From: Streptomyces zinciresistens K42
GTDB taxonomy: Bacteria; Actinomycetota; Actinomycetes; Streptomycetales; Streptomycetaceae
Length of the DNA stretch: 64,000 nucleotides
Assembly: GCF_000225525.1 (NCBI RefSeq)
Contig: NZ_AGBF01000018.1
Coordinates: 1 to 64,000, forward strand
Direction: 5' to 3'
Part shown: piece by piece, positions 24,870 to 32,915 of the stretch
Numbering within the stretch: position 1 is the first letter of the stretch
Layout of the letters: each line of letters opens with the position of its first letter
Notes under the pieces: generated by a model
The model's input: the letters and a program-made list of their open reading frames with translations, nothing else
The model's database searches: none
Told to the model about the DNA's origin: nothing
Made by a program: the position numbers and the translations under genes

Positions 24870-25454
24870 TCACAGGGTGCGGGGACGGGCGAGGGCGAGC
24901 GCGGCGAGACCGGCGGCGAAGCACAGCAGCGCCTCGACGAGGGCCGGCACTGCGGCAGCGGGGTGTTCGAGGACGGACCAGAAGCGAGGACGGCGGTAGG
25001 CGTCGCTGCCGGCGAACACGGACAGGAACACCCAGCCGACCGGGACACCGGCCGCGGCCTGCGGGACGAACCGGTGGGCGAGGAGCATCAGGCCGGTGAG
25101 GAAGGCGACGTTGCGGCCCACGGCTCGGGCGGCGTCGTCCCCGGTCAGTGCCCCCACGGCCAGTCCGGCGAGCACGGTGAACCCCACCGTCGCCAGGACG
25201 AGCACTACGTCGTAGCGCGGCACGGGCCGCCGGGAGAGCACCTCCGCCGCGTCCAGGCGCTGGCTGAGGCAGTGGTGGAGCGCGGCGACGACGATGACCG
25301 GAACAAAGGTGAGGAACCTGACCGTACTGCTTCCGCTGGCCAGTGCGGGCAGTGTCGCCGTCCAGTCGTACGCCAGCACCAGCACCACCGCGAAGGCCGC
25401 GCACAGGGGCAGCAGCACCGCGGGGATGCGCCGGGCCTTGAACCACCAGATCAT
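24870..25454 (-). CDS. small ABC-associated membrane protein
   Basis: 194 residues, with about six hydrophobic helices (AVLLPLCAAFAVVLVLAY, FLTFVPVIVVAALHHCL, VVLVLATVGFTVLAGLAVGA, VAFLTGLMLLAHRFV, VPALVEALLCFAAGLAALAL). No signature identifies it further. The ATG at 25454 overlaps the stop of the upstream membrane gene (ATGA), and the ABC ATPase follows by 15 bases, so it is presumably a permease subunit of that transporter. Confidence 0.8.
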   Translation of the reverse strand: MIWWFKARRIPAVLLPLCAAFAVVLVLAYDWTATLPALASGSSTVRFLTFVPVIVVAALHHCLSQRLDAAEVLSRRPVPRYDVVLVLATVGFTVLAGLAVGALTGDDAARAVGRNVAFLTGLMLLAHRFVPQAAAGVPVGWVFLSVFAGSDAYRRPRFWSVLEHPAAAVPALVEALLCFAAGLAALALARPRTL

Positions 25455-26824
25455 GGCGCCGGCCTCCCGGTGGCCAGACGGCACGCCTTCGCCAGTTCGC
25501 GGCCGTACCACTCCTTCTGCTCGTCCCGCCGAAGACGCTCGGCGCTCTCCGCGCGCTCCTTCACCTTCGCCAGGACCTCGTCGCCGTTCTCAAGTTCCTG
25601 GTACTGGCTCTCGCGCCACTTGAGGAAGGGCTCCTGCACCCCGGCCCTGCGGGCCACCCACAGCTTCGCGGCGTCGGCGTTGACGATGTACGCGGGTTCC
25701 TTCGCCGCGCCGAACGAGTCGGGCAGCCTGCACGGGAACCGCACGGCCATCATGGCCGCCGAGTAGCGGACGTAGACGGTGCGGCCGTCGTTGCGGTCGA
25801 CCTGCCGGGTCAGCGGGAGCCACCACTCCCGGTCGCTGGACCGGCCACCGGGCCGCCCCTCCGTGTCGCGGACGCTCCGCGGCATCGCGACCTCCACACC
25901 CGCCTCGCGCAGGCCGGTGAGGGTGGCCACCAGACTGGAGCGCACCTGGGGCAGCCGGTCGGCGGCTCCCGCGTACGACGCCATGCACACCGTGGGCAGC
26001 CGACCAGTACAGGTCTCGGGCGCGTGCCCGGCGGTCGCCGGCGGATCGATCGACCAGGCGTTGGCGGCACCCGCCGAAACCGTGGCGAGGAGGACCGCCA
26101 GGGCCGCGGCCACGGTCCGCAGGGCGTACCGGACGAACGGCGCCGGACCGCGTATCCACCAGACGGCGATCGCCGCCGCGATGCCGCCGCAGAACAGCAC
26201 CGGCATCAGCAGCGCCTCGCCCTTGAGGTAGGCGCCGAAGTCCAGGTACCAGCGCTGGGTGAGGACGTTTCCGGGCCAGGCCGGTTCCGCGTAGGTGACG
26301 GTGAACGCCACCAGGTACCAACCGCCGGCCGCGAGCAGCGGCGCGGCGATCGCTCGCGGTACTCGCAGGCCGATCGCGAATCCGGCGACCGTGAACGAGC
26401 AGACCAGCGCGATGCCCACGGCGACCGGGAGGAGGGCCCTGGGGTCGAGCGCCGGACGGAACTCGACCAGCGCCATCGCGGTGGGGACGACCAGCATCAG
26501 GGACGCGGCCGCGACCGTGGGCGCGAGGACGCCCGCGGCGATCCGGTATCGGGACCTGGCCGGGGCCAGGTCCCAGACGCCGTCCTTCCGGATGCGTCCG
26601 GCCTCCCACGCCCCCAGCGCGGCGGCCAGGGCGTAGGCGAAGGCGTAGAAGTGCTCGGTCGCGTCCAGGACGACGGACGCCGCCCAGTGGAGCTCCGCGC
26701 GCGGACGGCTGAACGTGCCCGTGACCGAGTGGAGGGCCCAGGCGTAGTAGAAGAGGACGATGCCGAGCCACAGCGGCGCTGTCCACAGCGCGCTGGAGGA
26801 CAGCAGGCGGGTCCGAAGTCTCAA
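25451..26824 (-). CDS. ABC-associated membrane protein with extracellular domain
   Basis: About 457 residues. Roughly seven hydrophobic helices occupy the first 300 residues (WTAPLWLGIVLFYYAWAL, YAFAYALAAALGAWEAG, VLAPTVAAASLMLVVPTAMA, LPVAVGIALVCSFTVAGFAI and others), followed by a soluble part of about 160 residues with a conserved-looking Cys pair (ETCTGRLPTVCM). It is probably the other permease-like component of the transporter. The start is uncertain: TTG at 26824 is chosen because the frame upstream runs into a strong inverted repeat and no ATG or GTG is placed well. Confidence 0.68.
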   Translation of the reverse strand: MRLRTRLLSSSALWTAPLWLGIVLFYYAWALHSVTGTFSRPRAELHWAASVVLDATEHFYAFAYALAAALGAWEAGRIRKDGVWDLAPARSRYRIAAGVLAPTVAAASLMLVVPTAMALVEFRPALDPRALLPVAVGIALVCSFTVAGFAIGLRVPRAIAAPLLAAGGWYLVAFTVTYAEPAWPGNVLTQRWYLDFGAYLKGEALLMPVLFCGGIAAAIAVWWIRGPAPFVRYALRTVAAALAVLLATVSAGAANAWSIDPPATAGHAPETCTGRLPTVCMASYAGAADRLPQVRSSLVATLTGLREAGVEVAMPRSVRDTEGRPGGRSSDREWWLPLTRQVDRNDGRTVYVRYSAAMMAVRFPCRLPDSFGAAKEPAYIVNADAAKLWVARRAGVQEPFLKWRESQYQELENGDEVLAKVKERAESAERLRRDEQKEWYGRELAKACRLATGRPAP

Positions 26825-26850
26825 GGCGGTACTCGTCTTCCGTATACGGG

Positions 26851-26890
26851 GCGGACCAGGAAGCGCCCGACGGACGACTTCCTGGTCCGC
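26851..26890. terminator. strong inverted repeat in the leader of the ABC operon
   Basis: A 13-base-pair perfect stem (GCGGACCAGGAAG and its complement) around a 14-base loop, 27 bases before the TTG start. It could be a terminator of a short minus-strand frame (27108 to 26896), an attenuator, or an operator. Confidence 0.55.
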
Positions 26891-26895
26891 GTGGG

Positions 26896-27108
26896 CTACC
26901 GCCCTGCCGGTGCCCGCACGTACACGGTGTCGGCGAAGAGCGCCATGCAGGGGTCGGCGGCCGGAGTTCCGCATCCGTGTGATCGCGAACCACCGGTCGT
27001 ACGGGGCGAGCCGTCACCTCGTCCTGCGCCGATCCGCTGTCTGCACGGGGCGTTGCGCGTACATATGATCAAGGAACGGATGGCCTGAAGGTATGGCGGA
27101 AGCCACAA
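26896..27108 (-). CDS. possible small protein, doubtful
   Basis: A 70-codon frame from GTG ending CMALFADTVYVRAPAGR just before the 26851-26890 hairpin. There is no clear ribosome site or known family; it is listed because of the terminator-like structure behind it. It may be a remnant. Confidence 0.2.
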   Translation of the reverse strand: MWLPPYLQAIRSLIICTRNAPCRQRIGAGRGDGSPRTTGGSRSHGCGTPAADPCMALFADTVYVRAPAGR

Positions 27109-27141
27109 TTCCCCTTCAGATCGCGCTCAGTCGAGGGATGA

Positions 27142-27306
27142 CCGCGGCCAACATCAAGGGACGCTGCCCCGACCGGGAGGCGGGGAGGCCGGGAGGCGGG
27201 GTCGCTTTCGGCCCGGGACGGATCCACGGAGTCGAGCGTCTCGCTGCTCACCGGGCTGTCACCGGAGCGGATCAAGGAACTCGGCGAAGTGGGCGGGGAC
27301 GACTGA
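27142..27306 (+). pseudogene. short C-terminal gene remnant
   Basis: This frame has no start and ends SLLTGLSPERIKELGEVGGDD. It looks like the 3' end of a small protein and lies three bases before the frameshifted pseudogene. Low certainty. Confidence 0.25.
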
Positions 27307-27309
27307 TCC

Positions 27310-27792
27310 GTGCGGCCCGCTCGACCTGCCCTCCGCGCGCTCCGCGAGGACTTGAAACTGCCGCTTCCATCAGCCCGGGAGCCGTTCGACCAACTGGATC
27401 ATCCGATCTTGGTCAAGGCCCGGGAACGCTTCGCCGACGAAGGGGCCGGGCAGGAGCGCATCCGCTCGATCGATGACGAGGTGCTCTTCAAGGTCAAGGT
27501 GCGACGCTGGCGCGGAGCGGTCTGGTCCCACGAGGACCTGCCTCGGCTCACGCCGCCGACTTCCCCGCTTTCCGCCTCGGCATCCTCGTACGCGCCGACG
27601 ACGGCCATGAGACCTGTGCGGCGGTGCGCATCACCGGCTCCGTACCCGACGATCTCATCGCGGTCGTCCTGCGCCATGTCCCCGGCTGCGATCCCGCCGC
27701 CTGGTACCCCGAGTACGCCCTCCCCAGCCGCCCCCTCCTTCCCGCCGAGCAATCGACGGCTGCCTCACCCGATGTCTACGAGTTCAACCTGA
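27310..27792 (+). pseudogene. frameshifted hypothetical gene
   Basis: The first part in frame 1 reads well (VKARERFADEGAGQERIRSI, VKVRRWRGAVWSHEDLP) until about base 27545. There a plus-two shift is needed to continue AHAADFPAFRLGILVRADDG and VRITGSVPDDLIAVVLRHVP. The second part then runs into the terminator of the tRNA without its own stop. The reconstructed protein would be about 155 residues. I do not recognise the family. The position, squeezed against a tRNA, is typical of island decay. Confidence 0.55.
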
Positions 27793-27813
27793 GTACTGAA
27801 GCAGTTAGAAATA

Positions 27814-27845
27814 ATGCGGCCCAGTGCACATGCACTGGGCCGCAT
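27814..27845 (-). terminator. terminator of the second tRNA-fMet gene
   Basis: A perfect 15-base-pair stem with a two-base loop four bases past the tRNA 3' end on the minus strand, followed by TATTTCT. Confidence 0.88.
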
Positions 27846-27849
27846 CTCG

Positions 27850-27923
27850 TAGCGGGGACAGGATTTGAACCTGCGACCTCTGGGTTATGAGCCCAGCGAG
27901 CTACCGAGCTGCTCCACCCCGCG
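27850..27923 (-). tRNA. initiator tRNA-fMet (CAU), copy 2
   Basis: Identical over all 74 bases to the gene at 15653-15726, same strand, with the same initiator features. Flanking sequences differ, including terminator and promoter region, so this is not one recent large duplication. Confidence 0.95.
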
Positions 27924-28054
27924 TCGGTGGGATCGACCCTACTCCAGGCTCAACCTCTATCAGGCCCCTTGGCAGATGCGGCTGGTGCCTCTGGGCTGTG
28001 GCGTCGGCATTCTCGCTCAAATCGGGAGGGTCTGGAGGTGGTAGCGAAAGTCAC

Positions 28055-28678
28055 GTGCAGCTGACAGCAAGCGCGGTGGCTTGGCCCGACTACGTCCTGG
28101 GCAGAGAGCCAGGCGTGGGTGATCACATCGAGAAGTGGGCGACGCACATCGCGGAGACCGAGCTCAGCAGCACGCTTCCACGCAGGTGGGCGCATACACA
28201 GGGAGTGGCCAAAAGCGCGCTCGAAGTAAGTCAGGTTCTCGGCCAGGATGCCGGGCTCCTCATTGCTGCCGCCACGCTGCATGATGTCGGGTACGCGCCG
28301 CGCCTGGCCGCGACCGGCTTCCACCCGCTCGACGGGGCCCGGTTCCTTCGCGACGAGCGCGAAGCCGACGAGCGGCTCGTGCGGCTGGTGGCCAACCACT
28401 CGTTCGCGCTTCTGGAGGCCGAGGAACGAGGGCTGCGGAATGAGCTCGCGAGCGAGTTTCCGTTGCTGAAGGAGCCGCTGCTGGTGGACGCCCTCGTGTA
28501 CTGCGACATGACGACCACACCTGACGGCGAGCGGACCACCGCGCAGGACCGGGTCGCGGAGATCCGCAGCCGCTACGGGGACGACAGCGTGGTCGGGCGG
28601 TTCATCCGCCGGGCGGCTCCGGAGATCTTTGCCTCCGTGCAGCGAGTGGAAGCAGCCCTGGCTGCTCACCCGAGGTAG
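28055..28678 (+). CDS. HD-domain phosphohydrolase
   Basis: About 207 residues. The metal motif is H...HD...D: RRWAHTQGVAKSA (first His), AAATLHDVGYAP (HD), and VDALVYCDMTT (Asp). A short loop LVANHSFALLEAEERG resembles (p)ppGpp or nucleotide phosphohydrolases of the HDIG group. The start is uncertain; GTG at 28055 is taken because the sequence becomes protein-like there and no good Shine-Dalgarno site is seen. Its 3' end overlaps that of the convergent Nudix gene by 13 bases. It may belong to the phosphate-centred set of genes in this block. Confidence 0.8.
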   Translation: MQLTASAVAWPDYVLGREPGVGDHIEKWATHIAETELSSTLPRRWAHTQGVAKSALEVSQVLGQDAGLLIAAATLHDVGYAPRLAATGFHPLDGARFLRDEREADERLVRLVANHSFALLEAEERGLRNELASEFPLLKEPLLVDALVYCDMTTTPDGERTTAQDRVAEIRSRYGDDSVVGRFIRRAAPEIFASVQRVEAALAAHPR

Positions 28679-29133
28679 GGGTAGGTGCCGGCGAGGTAGT
28701 CCCCGATCTGCTGGCGCATGCTCGGGTGGATGTCGTACTGGTCGAGGTCGGCCGGCTGGACGAAGCGGACGCCGTCGGCCTCCTCGTTGATCGTGGGCAC
28801 TCCGCCGACAGGCCGGCCGATGTAGGTGTTCTCGTACTGCTGGCGGATCTCGCCGTCGGTGTAGGCGACGATGTGGTTCGGGTTGGTGTAGACGCCGAGG
28901 AACCCGGTGAGCTCCGCGATGATCCCGGTCTCCTCCAGGCACTCGCGCACCGCGCACTCGGCCGCGGTCTCGCCGATGTCCTGGGCGCCGCCGGGGAGAG
29001 CCCACTGGCCGGTGTCGCGGCGCCGCTGGAGGAGGATGGCGCCGGTCTCGTCGGCGACGAGCAGGTTGCTGGCCGGGATGAGGGTGTTCGCCTTCGGGGC
29101 AGAGGGGTCGTTGTAGTACTCAGTCCTGCCCAT
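28666..29133 (-). CDS. Nudix hydrolase
   Basis: 155 residues with a complete Nudix box: GGAQDIGETAAECAVRECLE followed by ETG, matching Gx5Ex7REUxEExGU. The N-terminus (MGRTEYYNDPSAPKANTLIP) is of the ADP-ribose/NTP pyrophosphatase type. It cleaves a nucleoside diphosphate linked to another moiety; the substrate is unknown. It overlaps the upstream regulator gene by 14 bases, so they form one operon. Confidence 0.92.
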   Translation of the reverse strand: MGRTEYYNDPSAPKANTLIPASNLLVADETGAILLQRRRDTGQWALPGGAQDIGETAAECAVRECLEETGIIAELTGFLGVYTNPNHIVAYTDGEIRQQYENTYIGRPVGGVPTINEEADGVRFVQPADLDQYDIHPSMRQQIGDYLAGTYPYLG

Positions 29134-29893
29134 GGTCGGCGGTCCTCTCCTGGTCGGGTGCCCATTGCCTCGCTGCGGCCCAGACAGCGTCGAAGCTTTC
29201 AGCGTAGTTGTCGAACCACCCTGTATCGCCTGCCCTCTTGAGGTGCAGGAGGGGGTTCGCGCTGGCCGGTTGGCCCCAGATGTGCGGGTTGACGAGCAGG
29301 TTGTCGTCGTAGCGGAACATAGACGTGTAGAGGGTGGTGTCGTGGAGTCGCAGGCCGCACCCGGACTCGCCCAGCAGCGGGCGGTAGTACGTCAGTGATG
29401 CGCGGATCTTGGCGGCGAGGGTGTCGCCGATTCCCTCCTCGCGACCCCGTACGGCGACTGCCTGTCCGTCGGGGTCGCCAAAGCACAAGCGGACCCGGAC
29501 GCCCTCGGCGGCACGTTCGGAGAGCATCTTGGCAACGTGGGGGTTGGACTGGGCGAAGAAGGTGCCGGAGAAGACGAGGACGCCGATCTCGTGCCGCGCC
29601 TCTCGCAGCAGTGCGAGCCATACGTCCCGGGGCACGCTGGCCCGGTTCCGGTAGGTGCCGACCAGCTCGGTGCCTAACCCGTCCCTCGGCCGGCCTGGAC
29701 GCTTGGACGGCTCGGGCCAGAGAAAGGTCTCTTCGACGCGCAGGTGTCGCGCGACGCGGAAGCGGTGCCGTGCATGAGGAATCCGTCCGCCCAGCCATCG
29801 GCTGACCGTCTTGGGATCTACCTCGCAGATCTCGGCGAGTGCATCAGGAGAGACGCCGCGCTGGCCGAGCACGGTGCGCAGTCGGTTGTTCAC
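29120..29893 (-). CDS. XRE-type regulator with DUF5919/PLD-like C-terminal domain
   Basis: 257 residues. Residues 1-60 are an XRE helix-turn-helix (RLRTVLGQRGVSPDALAEIC and DPKTVSRWLGGRIPHARHRF). From about 75 a second domain follows (VGTYRNRASVPRDVW, IGVLVFSGTFFAQSNPHVA, RLCFGDPDGQAVAVRGREEG, LHDTTLYTSMFRYDDNLLVN), the DUF5919 type, which is phospholipase-D-like in outline and probably senses or processes a nucleotide-type ligand. The GTG at 29893 is chosen for the HTH onset. The gene is divergent, over 96 bases, from the HAD-radical SAM operon, which it likely controls. Confidence 0.82.
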   Translation of the reverse strand: MNNRLRTVLGQRGVSPDALAEICEVDPKTVSRWLGGRIPHARHRFRVARHLRVEETFLWPEPSKRPGRPRDGLGTELVGTYRNRASVPRDVWLALLREARHEIGVLVFSGTFFAQSNPHVAKMLSERAAEGVRVRLCFGDPDGQAVAVRGREEGIGDTLAAKIRASLTYYRPLLGESGCGLRLHDTTLYTSMFRYDDNLLVNPHIWGQPASANPLLHLKRAGDTGWFDNYAESFDAVWAAARQWAPDQERTADHGQD

Positions 29894-29989
29894 AGCAGCT
29901 ATCGAATCGGCACGGCGCGTGATCGCGCAAGGACGTTTTGGGACGCGGTCCGCTGTAGTGGAACCTCGCGGACTGCCTACTCTGGCGGC

Positions 29990-30682
29990 ATGGAGCTCTT
30001 CGTCCTGTGGGACATCGACCACACCCTCATCGAGAACGCGGGGGTCAGCAAGGAGATCTACGCCGCTGCCTTTCGTGCCCTCTCAGGTCGGGAGCCCACG
30101 GAGCCTGCGCGCACTGAGGGGCGTACGGATCGGCTGATCATGCGCGACATGTTCGTCCGCGAAGGGCTGCCCGTGCCCGACTGGCACTTCGTCGAGACGG
30201 CGCTCGCCCAGGCAGGGGAGGCGCGCCTGGAGGAGCTGCGCAGGCGTGGGACCGCCCTGCCCGGTGTGCACGACGCCTTGAAAGCCGCCTCGGTTCAGAC
30301 CCGTTGGGTCTCCTCCGTACTCACCGGCAACATCTCCGCCAACGCCCGTGTGAAGCTTGCCGCGTTCGGTCTCGACTCCCTGCTTGATCTGCCGGTCGGC
30401 GCCTACGGAGCGGACGCCGAACTCCGCCCCCACCTGGTCGCTGTCGCCCGCGAGCGTGCACAGCGGCTTCATGGTGTTGCGGCCGACATCCCCACCGTCC
30501 TCGTCGGGGACACCCCTCGAGACGTGGAAGCGGCTCTGACCACAGGCTCCGGCGTCCTCGCCGTCGCCTCCGGCATCCACACCCAGGAGGAACTGACCGC
30601 CGCCGGAGCCGTCGAAGTCCTGCCCGACCTGTCGGACACGAAGCGTGTCCTCGGCATCCTGGGGTCCTTCGCAGGTCACTGA
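29990..30682 (+). CDS. HAD-superfamily phosphatase
   Basis: 230 residues with HAD motifs: WDIDHTL (D8 nucleophile, D10 acid), SSVLTGNIS (motif II region), and VLVGDTPRDVEAAL (motif IV). The cap domain is alpha-helical (residues 15-90), as in phosphoglycolate-phosphatase-like enzymes. The ATG is preceded at six bases by TACTCT, a -10-like box, so the mRNA may be leaderless. It is the first gene of the accessory operon, with 105 bases to the radical SAM gene. Confidence 0.88.
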   Translation: MELFVLWDIDHTLIENAGVSKEIYAAAFRALSGREPTEPARTEGRTDRLIMRDMFVREGLPVPDWHFVETALAQAGEARLEELRRRGTALPGVHDALKAASVQTRWVSSVLTGNISANARVKLAAFGLDSLLDLPVGAYGADAELRPHLVAVARERAQRLHGVAADIPTVLVGDTPRDVEAALTTGSGVLAVASGIHTQEELTAAGAVEVLPDLSDTKRVLGILGSFAGH

Positions 30683-30787
30683 AAACGTCCCCGGACGTCC
30701 TTGGACCGTCCCCGAACGCGGTGTCGAGGTCCCCGAGCAGAAGGCCACTATCAGGCTCCCACCAGGCAACCAGCCGAAGGAGCCGAA
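30683..30787 (+). promoter_or_regulatory. direct repeat motif before the radical SAM gene
   Basis: CGTCCCCGGACG (30686-30697) and CCGTCCCCGAACG (30707-30719) are similar elements about 21 bases apart (two helical turns), a layout fitting a regulator site. AAGGAG follows at 30777-30782. Function inferred. Confidence 0.35.
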
Positions 30788-31690
30788 GTGATCGAGGAAG
30801 TCACCGGGATCAAGAAGATCCGCATGCTGTACCTGCAGCTGCTCTACCGCTGCAACTTCACGTGCCTGCACTGCTTCCACGGCAAGCGGCTTCAGTACGC
30901 CGACGCCTTCACCGTCGACGAAGCTGCCGATCTCCTCACCCTGATGCGGGATCAGTACGGCACCGAGGCCGTGACCCTGCTCGGCGGAGAGCCCTTCGTC
31001 CACCGGGACCTCGCGCAGGTCGTCCGCCATGCCAAGGAGGAACTGGGCCTGCGCGTCGAGATCTGCACCAACGGGTACCGGATCGAGCGCCGTCTGACCG
31101 AGATCGCCTCTTCCCTGGACCTGCTCAGGGTTTCGCTGGAGGGCGTCGGGTCGACCAACGACGGCATCCGAAAGCAGGGCAGCTACCAGAGCGCCCTGGA
31201 GGCGCTTCGGCTGGCTCGGGATCTCGGCGTTCCGACCGGTGCGACCATGACCGTCACCACGCGGAACATCGCCGAAGTCCTGCCCCTCGGACGGGCCTTG
31301 GCACAGCTCGGGGTCCGGCAGCTCAAGCTCCACCACCTGCGGCCGGTCGGCAACGCCGCCGATCATCCCGAGCTGCTGGTCACCTCCCCTTCCGCCTACG
31401 GCCGGCTCCGGGACGAGCTGGCGTCAGCCGATCTGCCCTTGGAGGTGATCGTCGACGAGGACCTCTCCGAGGACGGTGCCCCGCAGGCGTGCGCCCCCTC
31501 CGATGGTCCTCGCGAAATCGACCGCATCGAGGTCGACCCGCGCGGTGCGCTGACCATGTCCTGCAAGGCCGTGGGCAAGGACGCGCACGCCTTCTGGTAC
31601 GAGAAGACGGCAGGACGCATCGTCCACAAGCCCTCGTCCGTCGACGAGCTCACCCTCGCGGTACCGGACGTGGTGTACGGCCGTGCCTGA
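30788..31690 (+). CDS. radical SAM enzyme
   Basis: 300 residues. The iron-sulfur cluster motif is CNFTCLHC (C22, C26, C29), the SAM-binding GGEP motif is LLGGEPFVHRDL, and a TIM-barrel half follows (VEICTNGYRIE, LLRVSLEGVGSTNDGIRKQG). Two further Cys near the end (QACAPS and MSCKAVGKD) may ligate a second, twitch-type cluster. GTG at 30788 has AAGGAG upstream. The following kinase gene overlaps by 8 bases. The substrate is unknown; a small molecule or RNA-derived nucleotide is as plausible as a peptide, as no RiPP precursor is visible. Confidence 0.88.
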   Translation: MIEEVTGIKKIRMLYLQLLYRCNFTCLHCFHGKRLQYADAFTVDEAADLLTLMRDQYGTEAVTLLGGEPFVHRDLAQVVRHAKEELGLRVEICTNGYRIERRLTEIASSLDLLRVSLEGVGSTNDGIRKQGSYQSALEALRLARDLGVPTGATMTVTTRNIAEVLPLGRALAQLGVRQLKLHHLRPVGNAADHPELLVTSPSAYGRLRDELASADLPLEVIVDEDLSEDGAPQACAPSDGPREIDRIEVDPRGALTMSCKAVGKDAHAFWYEKTAGRIVHKPSSVDELTLAVPDVVYGRA

Positions 31691-32324
31691 TCGCCCTCGC
31701 TTCGAGAGCCTGGAGGGATTACCCGGCACCGGAAAATCCACCCTGGCGCCCATGCTCGCCGCCGCCCGGCAGGCCGCCCTCGTCGCTACCGTCCCTTTGC
31801 CCTACCAGCCGCTCAGGCAGGCGCTGGACAAGCGGACGAACGTAGAGGCACGGATGTGCTTCTACCTCTCGGGCCTGTTCACCGCGGCCGAGGAGATCCA
31901 GCACCACCTCGACGCCGGCGTCCCGGTCGTCGTCGAGAGCTACTTCGCCCGGTGCCTCACCACTCACCGGGCCCTGGGGGCACAACTCGGTATCACCCTG
32001 CCGAGCTGGCTGCCGACACCCGCTACCTACCACCTCGTCTGCGACGACGACGAGAGACAACGCCGACTCGCTGGGCGGAACAAGCCGGTGTCGCGGTGGG
32101 ACTCACTGATCGAGACCGTTACGGAACGAGTGACGGACGCCTACGCATCGTTCCCGATGCATCGCGTCGACACCACGGGGCACAGCCCCGACGAGGTCCT
32201 CCGAGTGATCATGGATACCGAGACGCAAGGAGCGCACCCCCATGCAGACTCAGAGCCTGTGGGAGCACACGCTCACGTTCTTCCCGCAGTTCCTCGCCAC
32301 GCTGCGGGAACGTGTCGCCCCTGA
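31683..32324 (+). CDS. P-loop kinase of thymidylate/nucleoside kinase type
   Basis: 213 residues. Walker A is LEGLPGTGKST (residues 10-20) and the pattern VVVESYFARCLTTHRALGAQ matches the DR(Y/F)xxS lid region of dTMP or deoxynucleoside kinases with Glu in place of Asp. A later Arg-rich stretch (DDDERQRRLAGRNKP) fits a LID segment. The final 30 codons overlap the next gene by 83 bases in another frame. That tail is not needed for the fold. Confidence 0.75.
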   Translation: MPDRPRFESLEGLPGTGKSTLAPMLAAARQAALVATVPLPYQPLRQALDKRTNVEARMCFYLSGLFTAAEEIQHHLDAGVPVVVESYFARCLTTHRALGAQLGITLPSWLPTPATYHLVCDDDERQRRLAGRNKPVSRWDSLIETVTERVTDAYASFPMHRVDTTGHSPDEVLRVIMDTETQGAHPHADSEPVGAHAHVLPAVPRHAAGTCRP

Positions 32325-32904
32325 CGCCACCGTCGCGGTGGTCGGCGCGAGTGACGGCAAGTTCGTCCTGCCCCTCGCCGCCGCCGGCTACCGCGTCGTC
32401 GCCATCGAACGCGACGCGGTCGCCCTCCACGGGGGCGACGTCCACCTCCCGGGTGACAGCCAGGCCCACGCGCTGGGGCTGATCGATCGACTGAAGCTCG
32501 AAGAACTCCACGAACGCGTAGAGGTCGTTGAGGACGACTTCCTGGACGGCGAGCCCCTGGGCCTGCAGTGCGACGCGGTCTGGACGAGCTGCTCGTGGCA
32601 CTACAGTGCCAACCACCACCGCCCGCTCGGCGAGTTCGTCGACCGCATGCAGCGCCTGGTCCGCCCAGGCGGCATGTTCGGCGCGGAGTTCATGATGCCC
32701 GTCGAAAGACGCCACCACATGATCGAGCACTACACCTCCCCGGAACGCCTTCACCCCCACTTCATCGGCGACTGGGAGGTCCTGCTCACCCTGCGCACCA
32801 CCGAGTTCACGGAACGCGCCCACGTCGGCCAGTTGCACGACCACACCCACCGCATGGGCCTCCTGCTCGCGGCCCGGACGTCCACCCTCACCGACCACTT
32901 CTGA
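32242..32904 (+). CDS. class I SAM-dependent methyltransferase
   Basis: 220 residues with motif I VAVVGASDGKFVLPLAAAGY, an acidic end of beta-2 (VVAIERD), VEVVEDDFLDG, and VWTSCSWHYSANHHRPLGEF at motif IV. The ATG at 32242 has AAGGAG nine bases upstream, well inside the kinase gene, which supports the long overlap. The methyl acceptor is not known. Confidence 0.82.
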   Translation: MQTQSLWEHTLTFFPQFLATLRERVAPDATVAVVGASDGKFVLPLAAAGYRVVAIERDAVALHGGDVHLPGDSQAHALGLIDRLKLEELHERVEVVEDDFLDGEPLGLQCDAVWTSCSWHYSANHHRPLGEFVDRMQRLVRPGGMFGAEFMMPVERRHHMIEHYTSPERLHPHFIGDWEVLLTLRTTEFTERAHVGQLHDHTHRMGLLLAARTSTLTDHF

Positions 32905-32915
32905 GAGAAGACCCC

